A stretch of 37,763 nucleotides of DNA, from the NCBI GenBank assembly GCA_945876035.1, contig CAMCMU010000047.1, forward strand, positions 1 through 37,763, read 5' to 3'. Every line of letters starts with the position of its first letter. The stretch's first letter is position 1. This document shows positions 27,801-36,800 of the stretch, piece after piece. Under the pieces are notes generated by a model. It made no database searches. It was not told the origin of the DNA and saw only the letters and a program-made list of their open reading frames with translations. The DNA is from Schlesneria paludicola DSM 18645. GTDB lineage: Bacteria > Planctomycetota > Planctomycetia > Planctomycetales > Planctomycetaceae. The position numbers were made by a program, and so were the translations under genes.

Positions 27801-27893
27801 CGCAACGACGGCTAAGACGAGAACGCAATACGAAACAACACACCCGCCAATAAAAGCCAGTCCCCAGCGAATGATTTTATCGATGAAATTCAT
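24828..27893 (-). CDS. Membrane-bound sigma-54-dependent activator with GAF, AAA+ and Fis domains
   Basis: A 1,021-residue protein that joins sensor and transcription factor. The first helix (about 10-32) is followed by a periplasmic PDZ-like segment (KGRPPQKGDRLIMMDQ), then about eight membrane helices (165-470). A GAF-like domain (about 500-640) and a coiled coil come next. The AAA+ sigma-54 domain has Walker A GESGTGKE (about 716), GAFTGA and GGTLFLDEIGDI. A Fis-type helix-turn-helix closes the protein (NKAQAARILGMPRSTFFSKLKK, about 980-1003). GAFTGA is intact, so it should contact sigma-54. There is no receiver domain, so signal input probably comes through the membrane and GAF parts. A 17-bp duplication lies in the PDZ-like segment. 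The gene is headed by repeated GCGCCGAAA boxes. Confidence 0.92.
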   Translation of the reverse strand: MNFIDKIIRWGLAFIGGCVVSYCVLVLAVVATAPDLRLRFLLVDLDSTTPSAKLSGIEFQQVPSDFKCKGRPPQKGDRLIMMDQMAVTNFLDFSRIQLSLRTRDFYSLVPDMDPLTDGLPPLVQDSDGVRWLKIEYTTPDSSAPITCAVQLQTVSARDVGLTLVWFLLQLLIFSVGAVAFWNRPFDDSARRFFAMSISTLGAFVGGFHWTTVAGSFWLTIPFAVSGILLPAVTLHFFMVYPRPKPPISHWPRIVTCLVYAIPAVVIVSFIAIEMLVWGLSWAYIGSSESPPTQFLRSCFSYLMHGVYLYLGVATLYFVLTLAALSYSVVTTRNPIELSQVRWILWAAAAAAVCIGYSLLIASFSRADFALGGARVPMFLASLLFMVAYAIGIVRYKLMLIEQIISKGMWYYVLSFGATGTVAFCIACGSLAVAVRKTPDFKQQIWIIAGILMLTVVLLIWLRDWWQRLIDRRFFREKYQLDKALQHIHRDMGRRTDLQYLSERMSLSCRDVLQSERVALYLREGQTKTFRLMAAEGQSTGLPMQLALPAEFVQALVVDAALQRVTPGSRDTLTPIQSTLRQVQADLVHRLDMDGELAGFVVLGPKNNGTMYSAEDLTFLTALSQITGVALHCAKVHQDITQLNKELHIKTEQIAQQARQITILQAELTTGTRPEWNMSPAVEFRRDAIIGRSAILERILDTVRKVSASETSVLVRGESGTGKELLAKAIHDNSPRREGPLISVHCAALSAGLLESELFGHVKGAFTGAVADKKGRFELAHGGTLFLDEIGDISADVQIKLLRVLQQREFEPVGSNKTIQVDVRLVAATHQNLERLIAEGKFREDLYYRINVVSLTLPPLRERPEDILDLVVSFLKRAVLRGNQRAARFDDEALQSLLRYSWPGNVRELQNVVERAIVMTEGETISVSDLPPEIQQKESSTPTFLQGADHPVYPGAGSLNWGKLEATAERQVLLEALTKCSGNKAQAARILGMPRSTFFSKLKKHDMDDGESVLDRIKRLPR
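27659..27692 (-). repeat. 17-bp tandem duplication inside the sigma-54 activator gene
   Basis: GGCGGTCTCCCTTTTGG at 27659-27675 is followed at once by GGCGGTCTCCCTTTGCA at 27676-27692. They encode KGRPPQKGDRL (residues 69-79). Because 17 is not a multiple of 3, the two copies are read in different frames (KGRP, then KGDR). Confidence 0.85.
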
Positions 27894-27935
27894 AATCAGT
27901 CATTGACTCAAAATTTCTCTGCAACTCAAAAAAAA

Positions 27936-28131
27936 GCGCCGAAACGAATGACAGACCAAATATATAGTTGCGCCGACAGCGCCGAAATGTGCGCCGAAAT
28001 TTCCAGAAAACATAACTAATGGCGAATCATGATGCGGTGTGTTGACTAAAACAACAACGGTTAACGAACAAAATTCAGTCATAATCCCCATTTTAGTAAT
28101 TTTCGACTATCTTTTGATCATATTTCGGCGC
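27936..28131. promoter_or_regulatory. Cluster of GCGCCGAAA boxes upstream of the sigma-54 activator
   Basis: GCGCCGAAA occurs at 27936, 27979 and 27991, with the near copy GCGCCGACA at 27970. An inverted copy, ATTTCGGCGC, is at 28122-28131. Spacings between the three clustered copies are 9 and 12 bp. The region is 43-238 bp upstream of the start codon of the activator on the minus strand. Repeats of this kind in a leader suggest binding sites for a regulator, possibly the gene's own product. No experiment or family knowledge supports the identity of the protein. Confidence 0.45.
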
Positions 28132-29107
28132 GATAAATGCATTTAAGTTTATTTGATGGTTGGCACTTCAAGATGATGACCTGAATTTTTATCCGTGTTT
28201 GAAGTGTTGCCTTTGCGTTACCCAGCCCGAGCCCCCGACGATATCAGAGCAGTAATCCGACGCCTACGTACTGCCACGGTCTCTTAAGAAGCAGTTTCAC
28301 CCATACTGCAAAACCCGGACACAGTCCCCAGTACACCCAGAGTATGCTCGGCTGTTCTTCCGTCGGGGGTTCTTTTTTCTTTTGAATCACGGATGCGTGA
28401 GCCCTCATGGACGAGGGATTTTAACGACCAATTTTCGTTTCGCCTGTCGCGAAAGATCTTGGGTTGGGTTCGGCATCGATTCCGTCCGCGCCGCGATCTT
28501 TGACGCACATGTGGCATCTACGTTTCGATGGTTATTCCATTCAGCGTTGGAGTGTCTGGTCGATTTCCGGCCAAGCAGAAAGAGATCACCGCATGACGGG
28601 CCATGGCTTCGGATCCATGAACCAATTCGGATTGCACAGCCGCGTCGATACCGTCAGTAAGGCGCAGTCTGTATCACCGAATCGGCAGGGATTGCCCTCA
28701 AGATCGTGGGCCTCGGTATGCGTCTGACGACGTACTAGAGTTGTCGCATTGTCTGCGCGAGGAACAGCCGAAAAGGTTGTTCCAGTGCCTACTCAGGTGT
28801 CGCCGAAAATCCGCTTTGAGGGCTCTTCAGCGATAACCGAAGCGTCCTCACCACGAAACCGCCTCCTGCGATCTTAAAACGCTTTTTGACGCTGCCGAGC
28901 ACCGCAATGAACGTGATGAATCCGATAGCCGCGATGATTGAAAAAAACGAGCGTGTGTCTTAGCGGCCTCAGATCGCGGTGACACATTTGAGGGGGATCT
29001 GAATTTTGAGATCTTTTTTCGGTCAGCCTCACTTTGCAACGTTACTTGTGAGGGCTCGTCGCTTGTGAGAAATCGTCTGTCGTTTTGCGACTAGCGCAGG
29101 CGAACAT

Positions 29108-29135
29108 ATCTCGTCGTTACGTACCATGACGAGAT
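29108..29135 (-). terminator. Inverted repeat just after the esterase gene
   Basis: ATCTCGTC at 29108-29115 pairs exactly with GACGAGAT at 29128-29135 around a 12-base loop, 18 bp beyond the esterase stop on the minus strand. No T-run follows in that direction. On the plus strand TTTCTT follows, but no gene ends there. Confidence 0.35.
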
Positions 29136-29153
29136 TTCTTGATGCTCTACATT

Positions 29154-30254
29154 TTACGGTTTGGGCAACTGGGAGCCTATAAAGTTGGCAATATGTTCGA
29201 TGGATTCTTTTGCTTCGGGCAGCAGTGGCTCGTGGGATTGGAATACGTGGAACATGCCTCGCCAGACTTCGAGTGTCACTTGGATGCCATCGTCTCGTGC
29301 CTTTTTTGTCACACGGATACTATCGTCACGGAGCATTTCGTGTTCGCCGACCTGAATCAGCAGCGGCGGAATGCCGCGGTAGTTGCCAAAAACGGGGGAT
29401 GCCAGGGGATTGCGAGGATCCGTCTTCCCCAGATAATAATCTCTGAACACGGGCATGGTTTTGGCGCTGCAAATGGGATCGTTGACGGTCTGTAAGGACT
29501 CGCTTGCCAGCGTGAAATCCGTGCACGGCGACAAGGGGATCCCTCCCGCGGGGAGTGACAGTCGGCGGTCTCGCAGGGCCAGCAGAGTTGCCAGAGTGAG
29601 GTTGCCGCCCGCAGAATCCCCGGCAATGAACGTTGCTTTGGCGGGGCCAGAGGCTGACGGCCCGTTGGATAGGATCCATTCGTGAGCGGCGATGCAGTCT
29701 TCGAGGCCGGCGGGAAAGGGGTGCTCCGGTGCCAAGCGGTAGTCGGGCAGAAATACCGCACACTTTGCCGATGCCGAAAGATGGGCGGCAAGCATCAGAT
29801 AGAATGCGCCGGAGCCGGAGACAAAACCACCACCGTGCAAATAGAGCAGACGTACATCGGGATCGGCGCCGGGTGCCACAACCCATTCACAGGGAATGTC
29901 CCCCATTTTTATGCGAATCAAACGGATCGATTTGTTGGCCGGCTCGCGACGCGATGCCATCCCTGCCCGTAATCCAGCCAGATCAAAGTTTGTTGCTCCG
30001 AAGGGCGTCCCTTTTTGCAGATTTTTGAGGTATTCGATGCTTTCTTGCGAGACCGCTCGCTGCTTATTCTGCGACGCTGCCGGCGAGGATGGAATGTCAT
30101 CCGTGTCCATTGGGGGGGCTATCACAGGATTCTGTGGGGCCACGGCCTGCTGTTGCTGCGGGGTTTCCGCAAGAACGTCTGCCGTCTGGGCGAAGACAAT
30201 GACTAACAACCCCGTCGTCAAAATCTGTTGGACGGCGAACCGAATCTGTTTCAT
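29154..30254 (-). CDS. Exported alpha/beta-hydrolase, HSL-type esterase
   Basis: A 366-residue serine esterase or lipase. An N-terminal signal (MKQIRFAVQQILTTGLLVIVFAQTADVLAE) suggests export, followed by a Pro/Gln-rich linker to about residue 70. The hormone-sensitive-lipase signature is complete: HGGGF (140-144) for the oxyanion hole and GDSAGG with the nucleophile Ser214. The acid is in GEHEMLRDDS (Asp310 or 311), and the catalytic His is in GMFHVFQ (His336). DYRLAPEHPFPA is another family mark. Natural substrates are probably short acyl esters such as acetylated sugars or small lipids, but that is inferred. The upstream 1 kb holds no gene, and the next gene on that strand is the YhcH-family one. 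Confidence 0.9.
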   Translation of the reverse strand: MKQIRFAVQQILTTGLLVIVFAQTADVLAETPQQQQAVAPQNPVIAPPMDTDDIPSSPAASQNKQRAVSQESIEYLKNLQKGTPFGATNFDLAGLRAGMASRREPANKSIRLIRIKMGDIPCEWVVAPGADPDVRLLYLHGGGFVSGSGAFYLMLAAHLSASAKCAVFLPDYRLAPEHPFPAGLEDCIAAHEWILSNGPSASGPAKATFIAGDSAGGNLTLATLLALRDRRLSLPAGGIPLSPCTDFTLASESLQTVNDPICSAKTMPVFRDYYLGKTDPRNPLASPVFGNYRGIPPLLIQVGEHEMLRDDSIRVTKKARDDGIQVTLEVWRGMFHVFQSHEPLLPEAKESIEHIANFIGSQLPKP

Positions 30255-30659
30255 TGGGGACTCTTGCGTGTAGGAATTGGTTCAAGGGGTAGCATTCTCG
30301 CCGAAGAAACAGTTTCGCAACGGCGACTTCGCTTATCAAGCCGACCACATTTCAATGAGGAATCCGACGTTTTTCAAGTAACTCTGGACCTGTGAAATTG
30401 GTTTCACGTCTAGACCGCGTTTCCGTTTCACGTACAGACGAATGAAATTGTTGGCTGCATTTCCACGGCTACTCAATCTCGCCGCCGCGTTCGGTGTCGG
30501 GGAACAACCCGTTTCGGGGCATTGTCGGTATTACCTTCAAGGATTGGCAACTAACAGCCTGCGAAAACAGTTTATCCTCGGATCATTACTGTGTCGTCCA
30601 AGATTTTTTCGCCAGCAGGCACTCGCAGCTGATCTCTGCGCGGTCAGTCTCTGAGATCT

Positions 30660-30688
30660 GTTCTTGTGGCCTGCGGGGCCACAAGAAC
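30660..30688. repeat. Perfect 12-bp hairpin (GTTCTTGTGGCC / GGCCACAAGAAC)
   Basis: The arms at 30660-30671 and 30677-30688 are exactly complementary around a 5-base loop, TGCGG. No T-run follows on either strand. It is the longest perfect stem I noticed in the window and lies 400 bp from the nearest gene. Confidence 0.85.
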
Positions 30689-30725
30689 GTAAGAGCCGTT
30701 CGTTTGGGCGACTCCAATTCCAGGA

Positions 30726-30767
30726 GCGGGAGGCGATCATCGTAGTGCTTGGCAGATTGCCTCCCGC
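30726..30767. repeat. 9-bp inverted repeat (GCGGGAGGC / GCCTCCCGC)
   Basis: Arms at 30726-30734 and 30759-30767 are exactly complementary, 24 bp apart, and the inner bases extend the pairing imperfectly. It lies 37 bp after the 12-bp hairpin, so the two could form one structured RNA. Confidence 0.75.
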
Positions 30768-31242
30768 GTCTCCGAGTGGAACGATAGGGGCGAGTGTCAC
30801 GTCCGCTGGTGTCGTAGGATTTCAGGCCTTGGCAGCAGTCGAGTCAGAGCAATGGGTCTCGTCGGTAAGTCGCAAATCACGGAGGGACGAGGAGTGTCCC
30901 GATCCTAGACAAACGAACGTAGATGCCTGCCGTCGAACAGCGATGGTGACCACGACACAGGCCTGCGAAGAACAGAGTGCTTTCAGGGACCGTTGTGTGC
31001 CCTGCAAACGCTGTCCGGGGGAAGCCTACGCAGATCACAAAAAACACGGTCCGTCACAGGTACTTGAAACGTCTGGGCGAAGATCCCCCCTCGACAGGCT
31101 GTTAACCATCAAGGAAAATCACTAAAGTTGTGACAGTCATCTTTCTAGGCCCAACATCTGGGTGCAGACTAGCGATTCAAAAACGCCGATCGCCGTCGCG
31201 CGTTATTTCACTCTCAGAGTAAAACGGCCCGAGCGGACGCAC

Positions 31243-31319
31243 TCTTCCACAGCGACGATTTAGTCTTCCACAGCGACGATTTAGTCTTCCACAGCGACGA
31301 TTTAGTCTTCCACAGCGAC
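31243..31319 (-). repeat. 21-bp tandem array, three copies plus a part, at the 3' end of the YhcH-family gene
   Basis: Copies at 31243-31263, 31264-31284 and 31285-31305 are identical, and 31306-31319 is the first 14 bases of a fourth. On the minus strand each reads GTCGCTGTGGAAGACTAAAT, which is the last codons (VAVED) and the TAA stop of the gene. Three copies of the gene's end therefore lie in a row. Confidence 0.93.
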
Positions 31320-31769
31320 TTTGACAACGACTTTGACAACTTCGCCGGGAACGGGAGGAACACCAACGGCAAGACTGGGGGCGTGGACGTCTTCGGGGTA
31401 AAAAATCATAAACGTTCCCTGAGGGGCATCGTAGGTGTTTGTTCCGGGTTGATAAAGAATAACGTCTTTGGTTTCGTCGTAATCCACTCTTGCGGGTGGA
31501 GCTTCGGTTAAAGTCACGTGACCAAACCGCTCGCGACCCGCGGCCATAAACTGGACGTCAATATGTTTTCGATGAGACTCCCAAACCGCGTTTTCAGCCG
31601 TTTTTGTCTTGTACCGCATGACGATACTAACGAGTCGCCGACCGTCGAGTTCATATTGGCCATTCTCTACGTGGGTAAAGTCTGTGCTGCCGAGATACTC
31701 CAACGCTTTGACGATTCTCGGTGCTAAGTGGGAGTATTTCGCGTAGTTTTCAATCTTATCGGTGATCAT
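31302..31769 (-). CDS. YhcH/YjgK/YiaL family protein
   Basis: A 155-residue protein of the cupin-like YhcH (EbgC, NanQ) family. Members act on free sugars, with a sialic-acid anomerase described for one, and are often linked to sugar catabolism. Family marks are MITDKIENYAKYSHLAPRIVKALEYL, HRKHIDVQFMAAGRERFGH (metal-binding His and Asp) and FMIFYPEDVHAPSLAVG. I start it at the ATG at 31769, which matches the family's N-terminus; the open frame reaches back 12 codons further. The C-terminus is EVVKVVVKVAVED, where a 12-bp repeat gives the doubled VVKV. The stop codon lies within the 21-bp array. It is divergent from pfaD. Confidence 0.85.
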   Translation of the reverse strand: MITDKIENYAKYSHLAPRIVKALEYLGSTDFTHVENGQYELDGRRLVSIVMRYKTKTAENAVWESHRKHIDVQFMAAGRERFGHVTLTEAPPARVDYDETKDVILYQPGTNTYDAPQGTFMIFYPEDVHAPSLAVGVPPVPGEVVKVVVKVAVED

Positions 31770-32234
31770 TCGGAATCCATTACGGTGAAGTGCGTTTGTC
31801 AGCACGTGTATGCCAGAAAAATTTTGGGCGTTCTCGATCCCGGCGTCAAAAGGGGAATTGGCGATTTGGGGAACCGGTGGCCCGTGCGGGTCGCGATCGG
31901 ATCGCAGGTTATGGTGAACGGATTCTCAAGTCAACGCGATCTCTGGGCTCATAATCGCTACAACCGATCGTCGTTTCCTGATTTGCCGGCACAGTCGGCT
32001 AAGTTCTCAACGCTCGCAGCGTGCAACTGGGCAAGGTGACTTCATATACTGTCGTCGGCACGAATGGGCATCACGGTCTGAATTTTGAACAGTCAACGTG
32101 CAAAAATTGCGGTGCTGAGAGATGTTTTAAAATTTCAGACCGGCCTTCCAGGTTTTCGGTCTGAATTCGAGGTCGTTGCTCGAGGAATTTTGGGTTCCTC
32201 AAACTTGAACTTTACATGGAGATTGTTCTGCGTC
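31770..32234. other. Divergent intergenic region between the YhcH-family gene and pfaD
   Basis: About 465 bp that should hold the promoters of both genes. A TATACT at 32045-32050 could be a -10 element for pfaD, but its -35 region is weak. Short frames here look like shadows. The pfaD frame is open back to a TTG at 32085, but the extra 50 codons do not match the family. Confidence 0.45.
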
Positions 32235-33878
32235 ATGCCATTGCCTCGTTTAAATCCTTGGAATGACTGGTCGTCAACGGAAGAAGGTCTCGCGCGGGAT
32301 GCCGATTCTGTGGCCGCTGCCATCCGGGATATCAGGGTCCCCTTGGGGATCGTCCGGACAGAGCGGGGATTGGCCTTGAGACGATCTGACCTCGGTGTTT
32401 TCAATTCCACGCCCAGCGATTCGCAGCAGTATCCGGTTGTGGGTTTTGTGCCGTCGGTACCCCTTGAACAACTCGGCGACTTGAGCTTCTGCACGGACCA
32501 CGGTCTTCGTTTCCCTTATGTTTCCGGTGCCATGGCCGCGGGGATAGGATCCGTAGAAATTGTGGAAGAAATGGCCAAAAATGGCATGCTGGGGTTCTAC
32601 GGTGCAGCGGGCCTGAATCCCTCACGTGTCGAACAGGCCATTGATCGACTGCAACAGACGTTGGGGGAGCGTCATCCCTACGGATTCAACCTGATTCACA
32701 GTCCAAATGAGCCGCAACTCGAACGAGCGATCGTCGATCTGTACCTGCGTCGCGGCGTCAGGCTTGTGGAGGCCTCTGCCTTCCTTGACCTCACGCCACA
32801 TGTTGTCCGTTATCGTTTGCAGGGGATCCATCGAGACCCATCCGGCCAGATTGTAGCTCCCAACAAAATCATGGCCAAGGTCTCACGCGTGGAGGTCGGC
32901 TCCAAGTTTTTTGCACCGGCCCCCGCAAAAATTTTGTCGTTCCTGATTCAAGAGCGGGCGATCACTCACGAACAAGCACAAATGGCAGAGGCGGTGCCCA
33001 TGGCACAAGAGATGACTGCTGAAGCCGATTCAGGAGGACATACCGATAACCGCCCGGCGTTGACCCTACTCCCCACGATCCTTGCTCTCCGTGATCGAGC
33101 GATGTCAAAGTATCGGTTTACTCAACAACTACGCGTTGGCCTTGCTGGAGGAATTTCTACTCCCTCGGCGGCGGCGGCAAGCTTTGCGATGGGCGCCGCT
33201 TACATTTTGGTCGGTTCGGTACAGCAGGCCTGCCTCGAGTCGGGAACATGCGATGTTGTGAGGCAAATGCTGGCGGACGCCGAGCAGGCGGACACCACGA
33301 TGTGTCCCTGTGCCGATATGTTCGAGATGGGTGTCAAAGTGCAGGTCCTCAAAAGAGGCACAATGTTTCCCATGCGCGCGACCAAACTTTACGAACTTTA
33401 TCGCACCTACGGAGGCCTCCAAGAGATTCCGGCTGCGGATCGGGAATGGATAGAAAAGAACCTGTTTCGTGCCACTCTGGAGCAGGTCTGGCAGCAGACG
33501 ATGGATTATTTTGCAACACGCGATCCGGCTCAGATTGAAAAAGGAAGGAATGATCCCAAACATCAAATGGCACTCGTCTTTCGATGGTACCTTGGTCAAT
33601 CCTCAAGATGGGCCAACTCCGGCGAAACCTCACGCCGATTGGATTATCAGATTTGGTGTGGACCCGCGATGGGAGCCTTCAATGAATGGACACGGGGCAC
33701 GTTCCTTGCCGATCCGAAGAATCGTCGTGTGGTCACGGTCGCAAACAATCTGCTCTACGGTGCGGCTGTCCTGCACCGCTTGAACATTCTTCGATGCCAA
33801 GGCTTCCCAATTTCTCGGGATATGGCCATGGTTGTGCCGCAGGAACTGAATCAATTGAGACACCATCTGGATCACTAA
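32235..33878 (+). CDS. pfaD: PfaD-type enoyl reductase of a PUFA/polyketide synthase
   Basis: A 547-residue flavoprotein related to nitronate monooxygenases. PfaD supplies enoyl reduction in trans to PfaA-type synthases that make polyunsaturated fatty acids and other secondary lipids. The N-terminus (LNPWNDWSSTEEGLARDADSVAAAIRDIRVPLGIVR) and RFPYVSGAMAAGIGSVEIVEEMAKNGMLGFYGAAGL fit the family. A TIM-barrel FMN region follows, with RVGLAGGISTPSAAAASFAMGAAYILVGSVQQA. The C-terminus (YQIWCGPAMGAFNEWTRGTFLADP) is the usual PfaD ending. Length agrees with the family (about 540). I chose the ATG at 32235. It stops 4 bp before the next gene, so the two are translated from one message. Confidence 0.9.
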   Translation: MPLPRLNPWNDWSSTEEGLARDADSVAAAIRDIRVPLGIVRTERGLALRRSDLGVFNSTPSDSQQYPVVGFVPSVPLEQLGDLSFCTDHGLRFPYVSGAMAAGIGSVEIVEEMAKNGMLGFYGAAGLNPSRVEQAIDRLQQTLGERHPYGFNLIHSPNEPQLERAIVDLYLRRGVRLVEASAFLDLTPHVVRYRLQGIHRDPSGQIVAPNKIMAKVSRVEVGSKFFAPAPAKILSFLIQERAITHEQAQMAEAVPMAQEMTAEADSGGHTDNRPALTLLPTILALRDRAMSKYRFTQQLRVGLAGGISTPSAAAASFAMGAAYILVGSVQQACLESGTCDVVRQMLADAEQADTTMCPCADMFEMGVKVQVLKRGTMFPMRATKLYELYRTYGGLQEIPAADREWIEKNLFRATLEQVWQQTMDYFATRDPAQIEKGRNDPKHQMALVFRWYLGQSSRWANSGETSRRLDYQIWCGPAMGAFNEWTRGTFLADPKNRRVVTVANNLLYGAAVLHRLNILRCQGFPISRDMAMVVPQELNQLRHHLDH

Positions 33879-33882
33879 ACGG

Positions 33883-36800
33883 ATGTCACAAGAGACTGAC
33901 GGAATGACGATGACCAATCACGAAAACTCTTTACCGATTCAAAAAAAACAACCGCCGCTCGCCGTGGTCGGTTTGAGCGCGCTCTTTCCCAAGGCGGCGA
34001 GCATTCATGAGTTTTGGTCGAACATCCGGAACGGAGTCGACTCCATCACCGAGGTTCCTGAGACACATTGGAGTCCCGACGAGTATTTCGATGGAAACCA
34101 AAAAACACCGGATATGACGTACGCACGGCGCGGAGGTTTCCTTTCGCCGGTGTCATTTGATCCGATGGAATTTGGAATTTCACCCAGCAACCTCGAAGCG
34201 ATTGACACCGCCCAATTGCTGGGTCTGGTCGCGGCGAAGCGGGCGTTGGAGCATGCGGGGTACGGAAGCAATCGAGAGTTTGACCGTTCGAGGATCGGTT
34301 GCATTTTGGGGGTTACCGGAACGTTGGAGATGGTCATCCCGTTGGGAGCGAGACTAGGACATCCGAAGTGGCGCAAGGCCCTAAAAGACGCAGGCGTTGC
34401 CGCCGACGTTGCTGAGGACGTCGTACAGCGAATTTCGCAGAGTTACGTCCCTTGGCAGGAGAACTCCTTTCCCGGATTGCTGGGCAATGTCGTCGCCGGT
34501 CGAATTGCCAACCGCCTGAACCTGCACGGAACCAACTGTGTGGTGGACGCGGCTTGTGCCAGTTCACTCAGTGCCATTCACCTTGCTGCGCTCGAGTTAT
34601 GGACCGGACGAAGCGACATGGTCGTCACCGGGGGGATTGACACCTTCAATGACATCTTCATGTTCATGTGTTTCAGCAAGACTCCGGCGCTGTCTCCGAC
34701 CGGTGATGCCAAGCCATTTTCAGAGGACGCCGACGGCACAATCCTTGGTGAAGGTGTTGGAATGCTGGTTCTCAAGCGATTGGTTGACGCTGAACGAGAC
34801 AACGACAAGATTCTGGCGGTGATTAAAGGGATTGGAACGTCAAGCGACGGCGCGGGGAGTGCGGTGTATGCACCGAGGGCGGACGGGCAGATTCGGTGTC
34901 TTCAAGATGCGTATCAGGTGGCGGATGTCGCCCCGGAGACGATCGAATTGATTGAAGCACACGGGACCGGAACGAAGGTTGGTGATGCGACGGAGATCGC
35001 AGGTTTAATGCACGTTTACAAGTCGACCAAGCGGCGAGGAACATGGTGTGCCTTGGGATCGGTGAAATCCCAGATCGGTCACACGAAGGCCGCCGCCGGA
35101 GCGGCCGGAGTCCTCAAGGCGATTCTCGCGTTACGCCATCGCGTCCTGCCGCCGACGATCAAAGTCAATCAACCGCCTGCCGCCTTGTCTGGATCGGACT
35201 CACCGTTCTACGTCAATACCGAAGCCCGTCCGTGGCTGAAGTCCGAGCACCATCCTCGTCGCGCCGCGGTGAGCGCGTTCGGTTTTGGCGGGAGCAACTT
35301 TCATTGTGTCCTTGAAGAATCGCCTCAAGTATTCGCCGACCCGGACTGGGACGGAGACGTTCAGGTGCTTGCTTTTTCGGCGATGCACTTGAAGGAGTTG
35401 GTTGAGCAGATTCGGCTTCTCCCGTGGTCGGAATTTGCGGTCCCCGAACACACCAGCACGGCAGAAAACGCTCTCCCATGGTCCGCGTGGGCGGCTCTTC
35501 GAAACATGGCTCATCGGAGTCGGACGACCTATCAGGTCGAGCATCAGCATCGCCTTTTGTTTGTTGTCGAACGAGAGCGAGCCAATGTCGAGGCCGCAGT
35601 GGCAGGTGCGCTGACATTGCTTGAGCGATACCCCGACCGGTCTTCCTGGTCGACTCCGGATGGCGTCTATTATGGCCGAGGTCCACAAGACGGAAGGCTT
35701 GGTGTTCTCTTCCCCGGTCAGGGCTCGCAGTATGTCGGCATGTTGCGGGAATTGGCATGCCGATTCCCGGTGATGCAGGACGTTTTAGCCGAGGCCAATG
35801 ATGTTTATTCGTCAGCATTCAACCCGCAAGAGAATTCCGCGAACCGCCTGACCGACTATGTCTACCCACAGTCTGCATGGTCAGCAGAGGCGCGTCTTCA
35901 GAGAGACAACCAGCTTCGTGCCACGCAGATCGCTCAGCCGGCGATTGGTGCGATCAGTCTGGGATCGTTAGCGATTCTCAGTCAGTTTGGCGTTTGTCCC
36001 AGCGCCGCGGCGGGACACAGTTACGGTGAGTTGACCGCTCTCTGTGCTTCCCGGCGGATTCAACCTGAGGCCCTGTATCGTCTGTCAATGTTGCGTGGTC
36101 AATTGATGGCCGCGGCTCAGGAAGAGGTCGGCGGAATGCTAGCCGTTGGTGCGCCCCTGACTCAAGTGGAAGCCCTGATCAAGGAGTTGGCTGTCGATCT
36201 TGTCGTTGCCAACTATAACAGTCCGAATCAGGTGGTCTTGTCTGGACGACTTCCCGAAATCGAGCGGGTGACGGCGTTATTAGCGACTCGCAATATGCGA
36301 GGACGAAAGCTACAGGTGGCGGCGGCGTTCCATAGTCCACTTGTCGCGTCGGCGAGCCGAGCTTTTCGTCCGGAACTCGATCACATCGATTTTGCGCCGT
36401 CGGAAATGCCGGTCTATGCCAATACCACGGCCACAGAATACCCATCCGATCCAGTCGCGGCGCGTGATTTATTGGCTTGCCAACTCGCAAAGCCGGTGAA
36501 TTTCGTACGTGAAATCGAGCAAATGTATTCCGACGGGGTACGTACGTTTCTGGAAGTCGGCCCGAGTGGCGTGTTGAGCGGCTTGGTCAACTCAATCCTT
36601 TCGGGGCGACCGTACCGTGCGATTGCGATTGATAGTTCTCACGGCCGCCGCAGCGGTGTTTTTGATCTTGCTCAGGCGTTGGCGCAATTGTCCGCTTCGG
36701 GCTACTCACTTCACTGGAGTCTGTGGGATCCCCAGAGAGATGACGAACAGAACACCGAGGGGCACAACCGGCTGAAAATCCCGATTTGTGGAGCCAACTA

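Larger units (their letters stand above)
27894..29153. other. Long stretch with no supported gene upstream of the sigma-54 activator
   Basis: About 1.26 kb. The first 240 bp are AT-rich and carry the GCGCCGAAA boxes. From 28200 to 29100 only short frames of both strands overlap, up to 92 codons, and none matches a family I know. A TGGCAC at 28161 has no TTGC at the right distance, so I do not call a sigma-54 promoter. Confidence 0.5.
30255..31242. other. Stretch with no supported gene but strong hairpins
   Basis: Nearly 1 kb between the esterase and YhcH-family genes. The longest frame is 153 codons on the plus strand and resembles no family. Two strong inverted repeats lie at 30660-30688 and 30726-30767. 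The region may hold an RNA or an old mobile element. Confidence 0.45.

Noticed and set aside
28161-28180. Sigma-54 promoter starting at TGGCAC
   Set aside because: The -12 element TTGC is absent at the required spacing, and no gene follows on that strand.
30664-31125. A 153-codon plus-strand frame
   Set aside because: It starts inside the 12-bp hairpin, and its composition resembles random translation of GC-rich DNA.
31243-31319. A CRISPR-like or regulatory direct-repeat array
   Set aside because: The copies are head to tail with no spacers, and the unit is simply the end of the YhcH-family gene.
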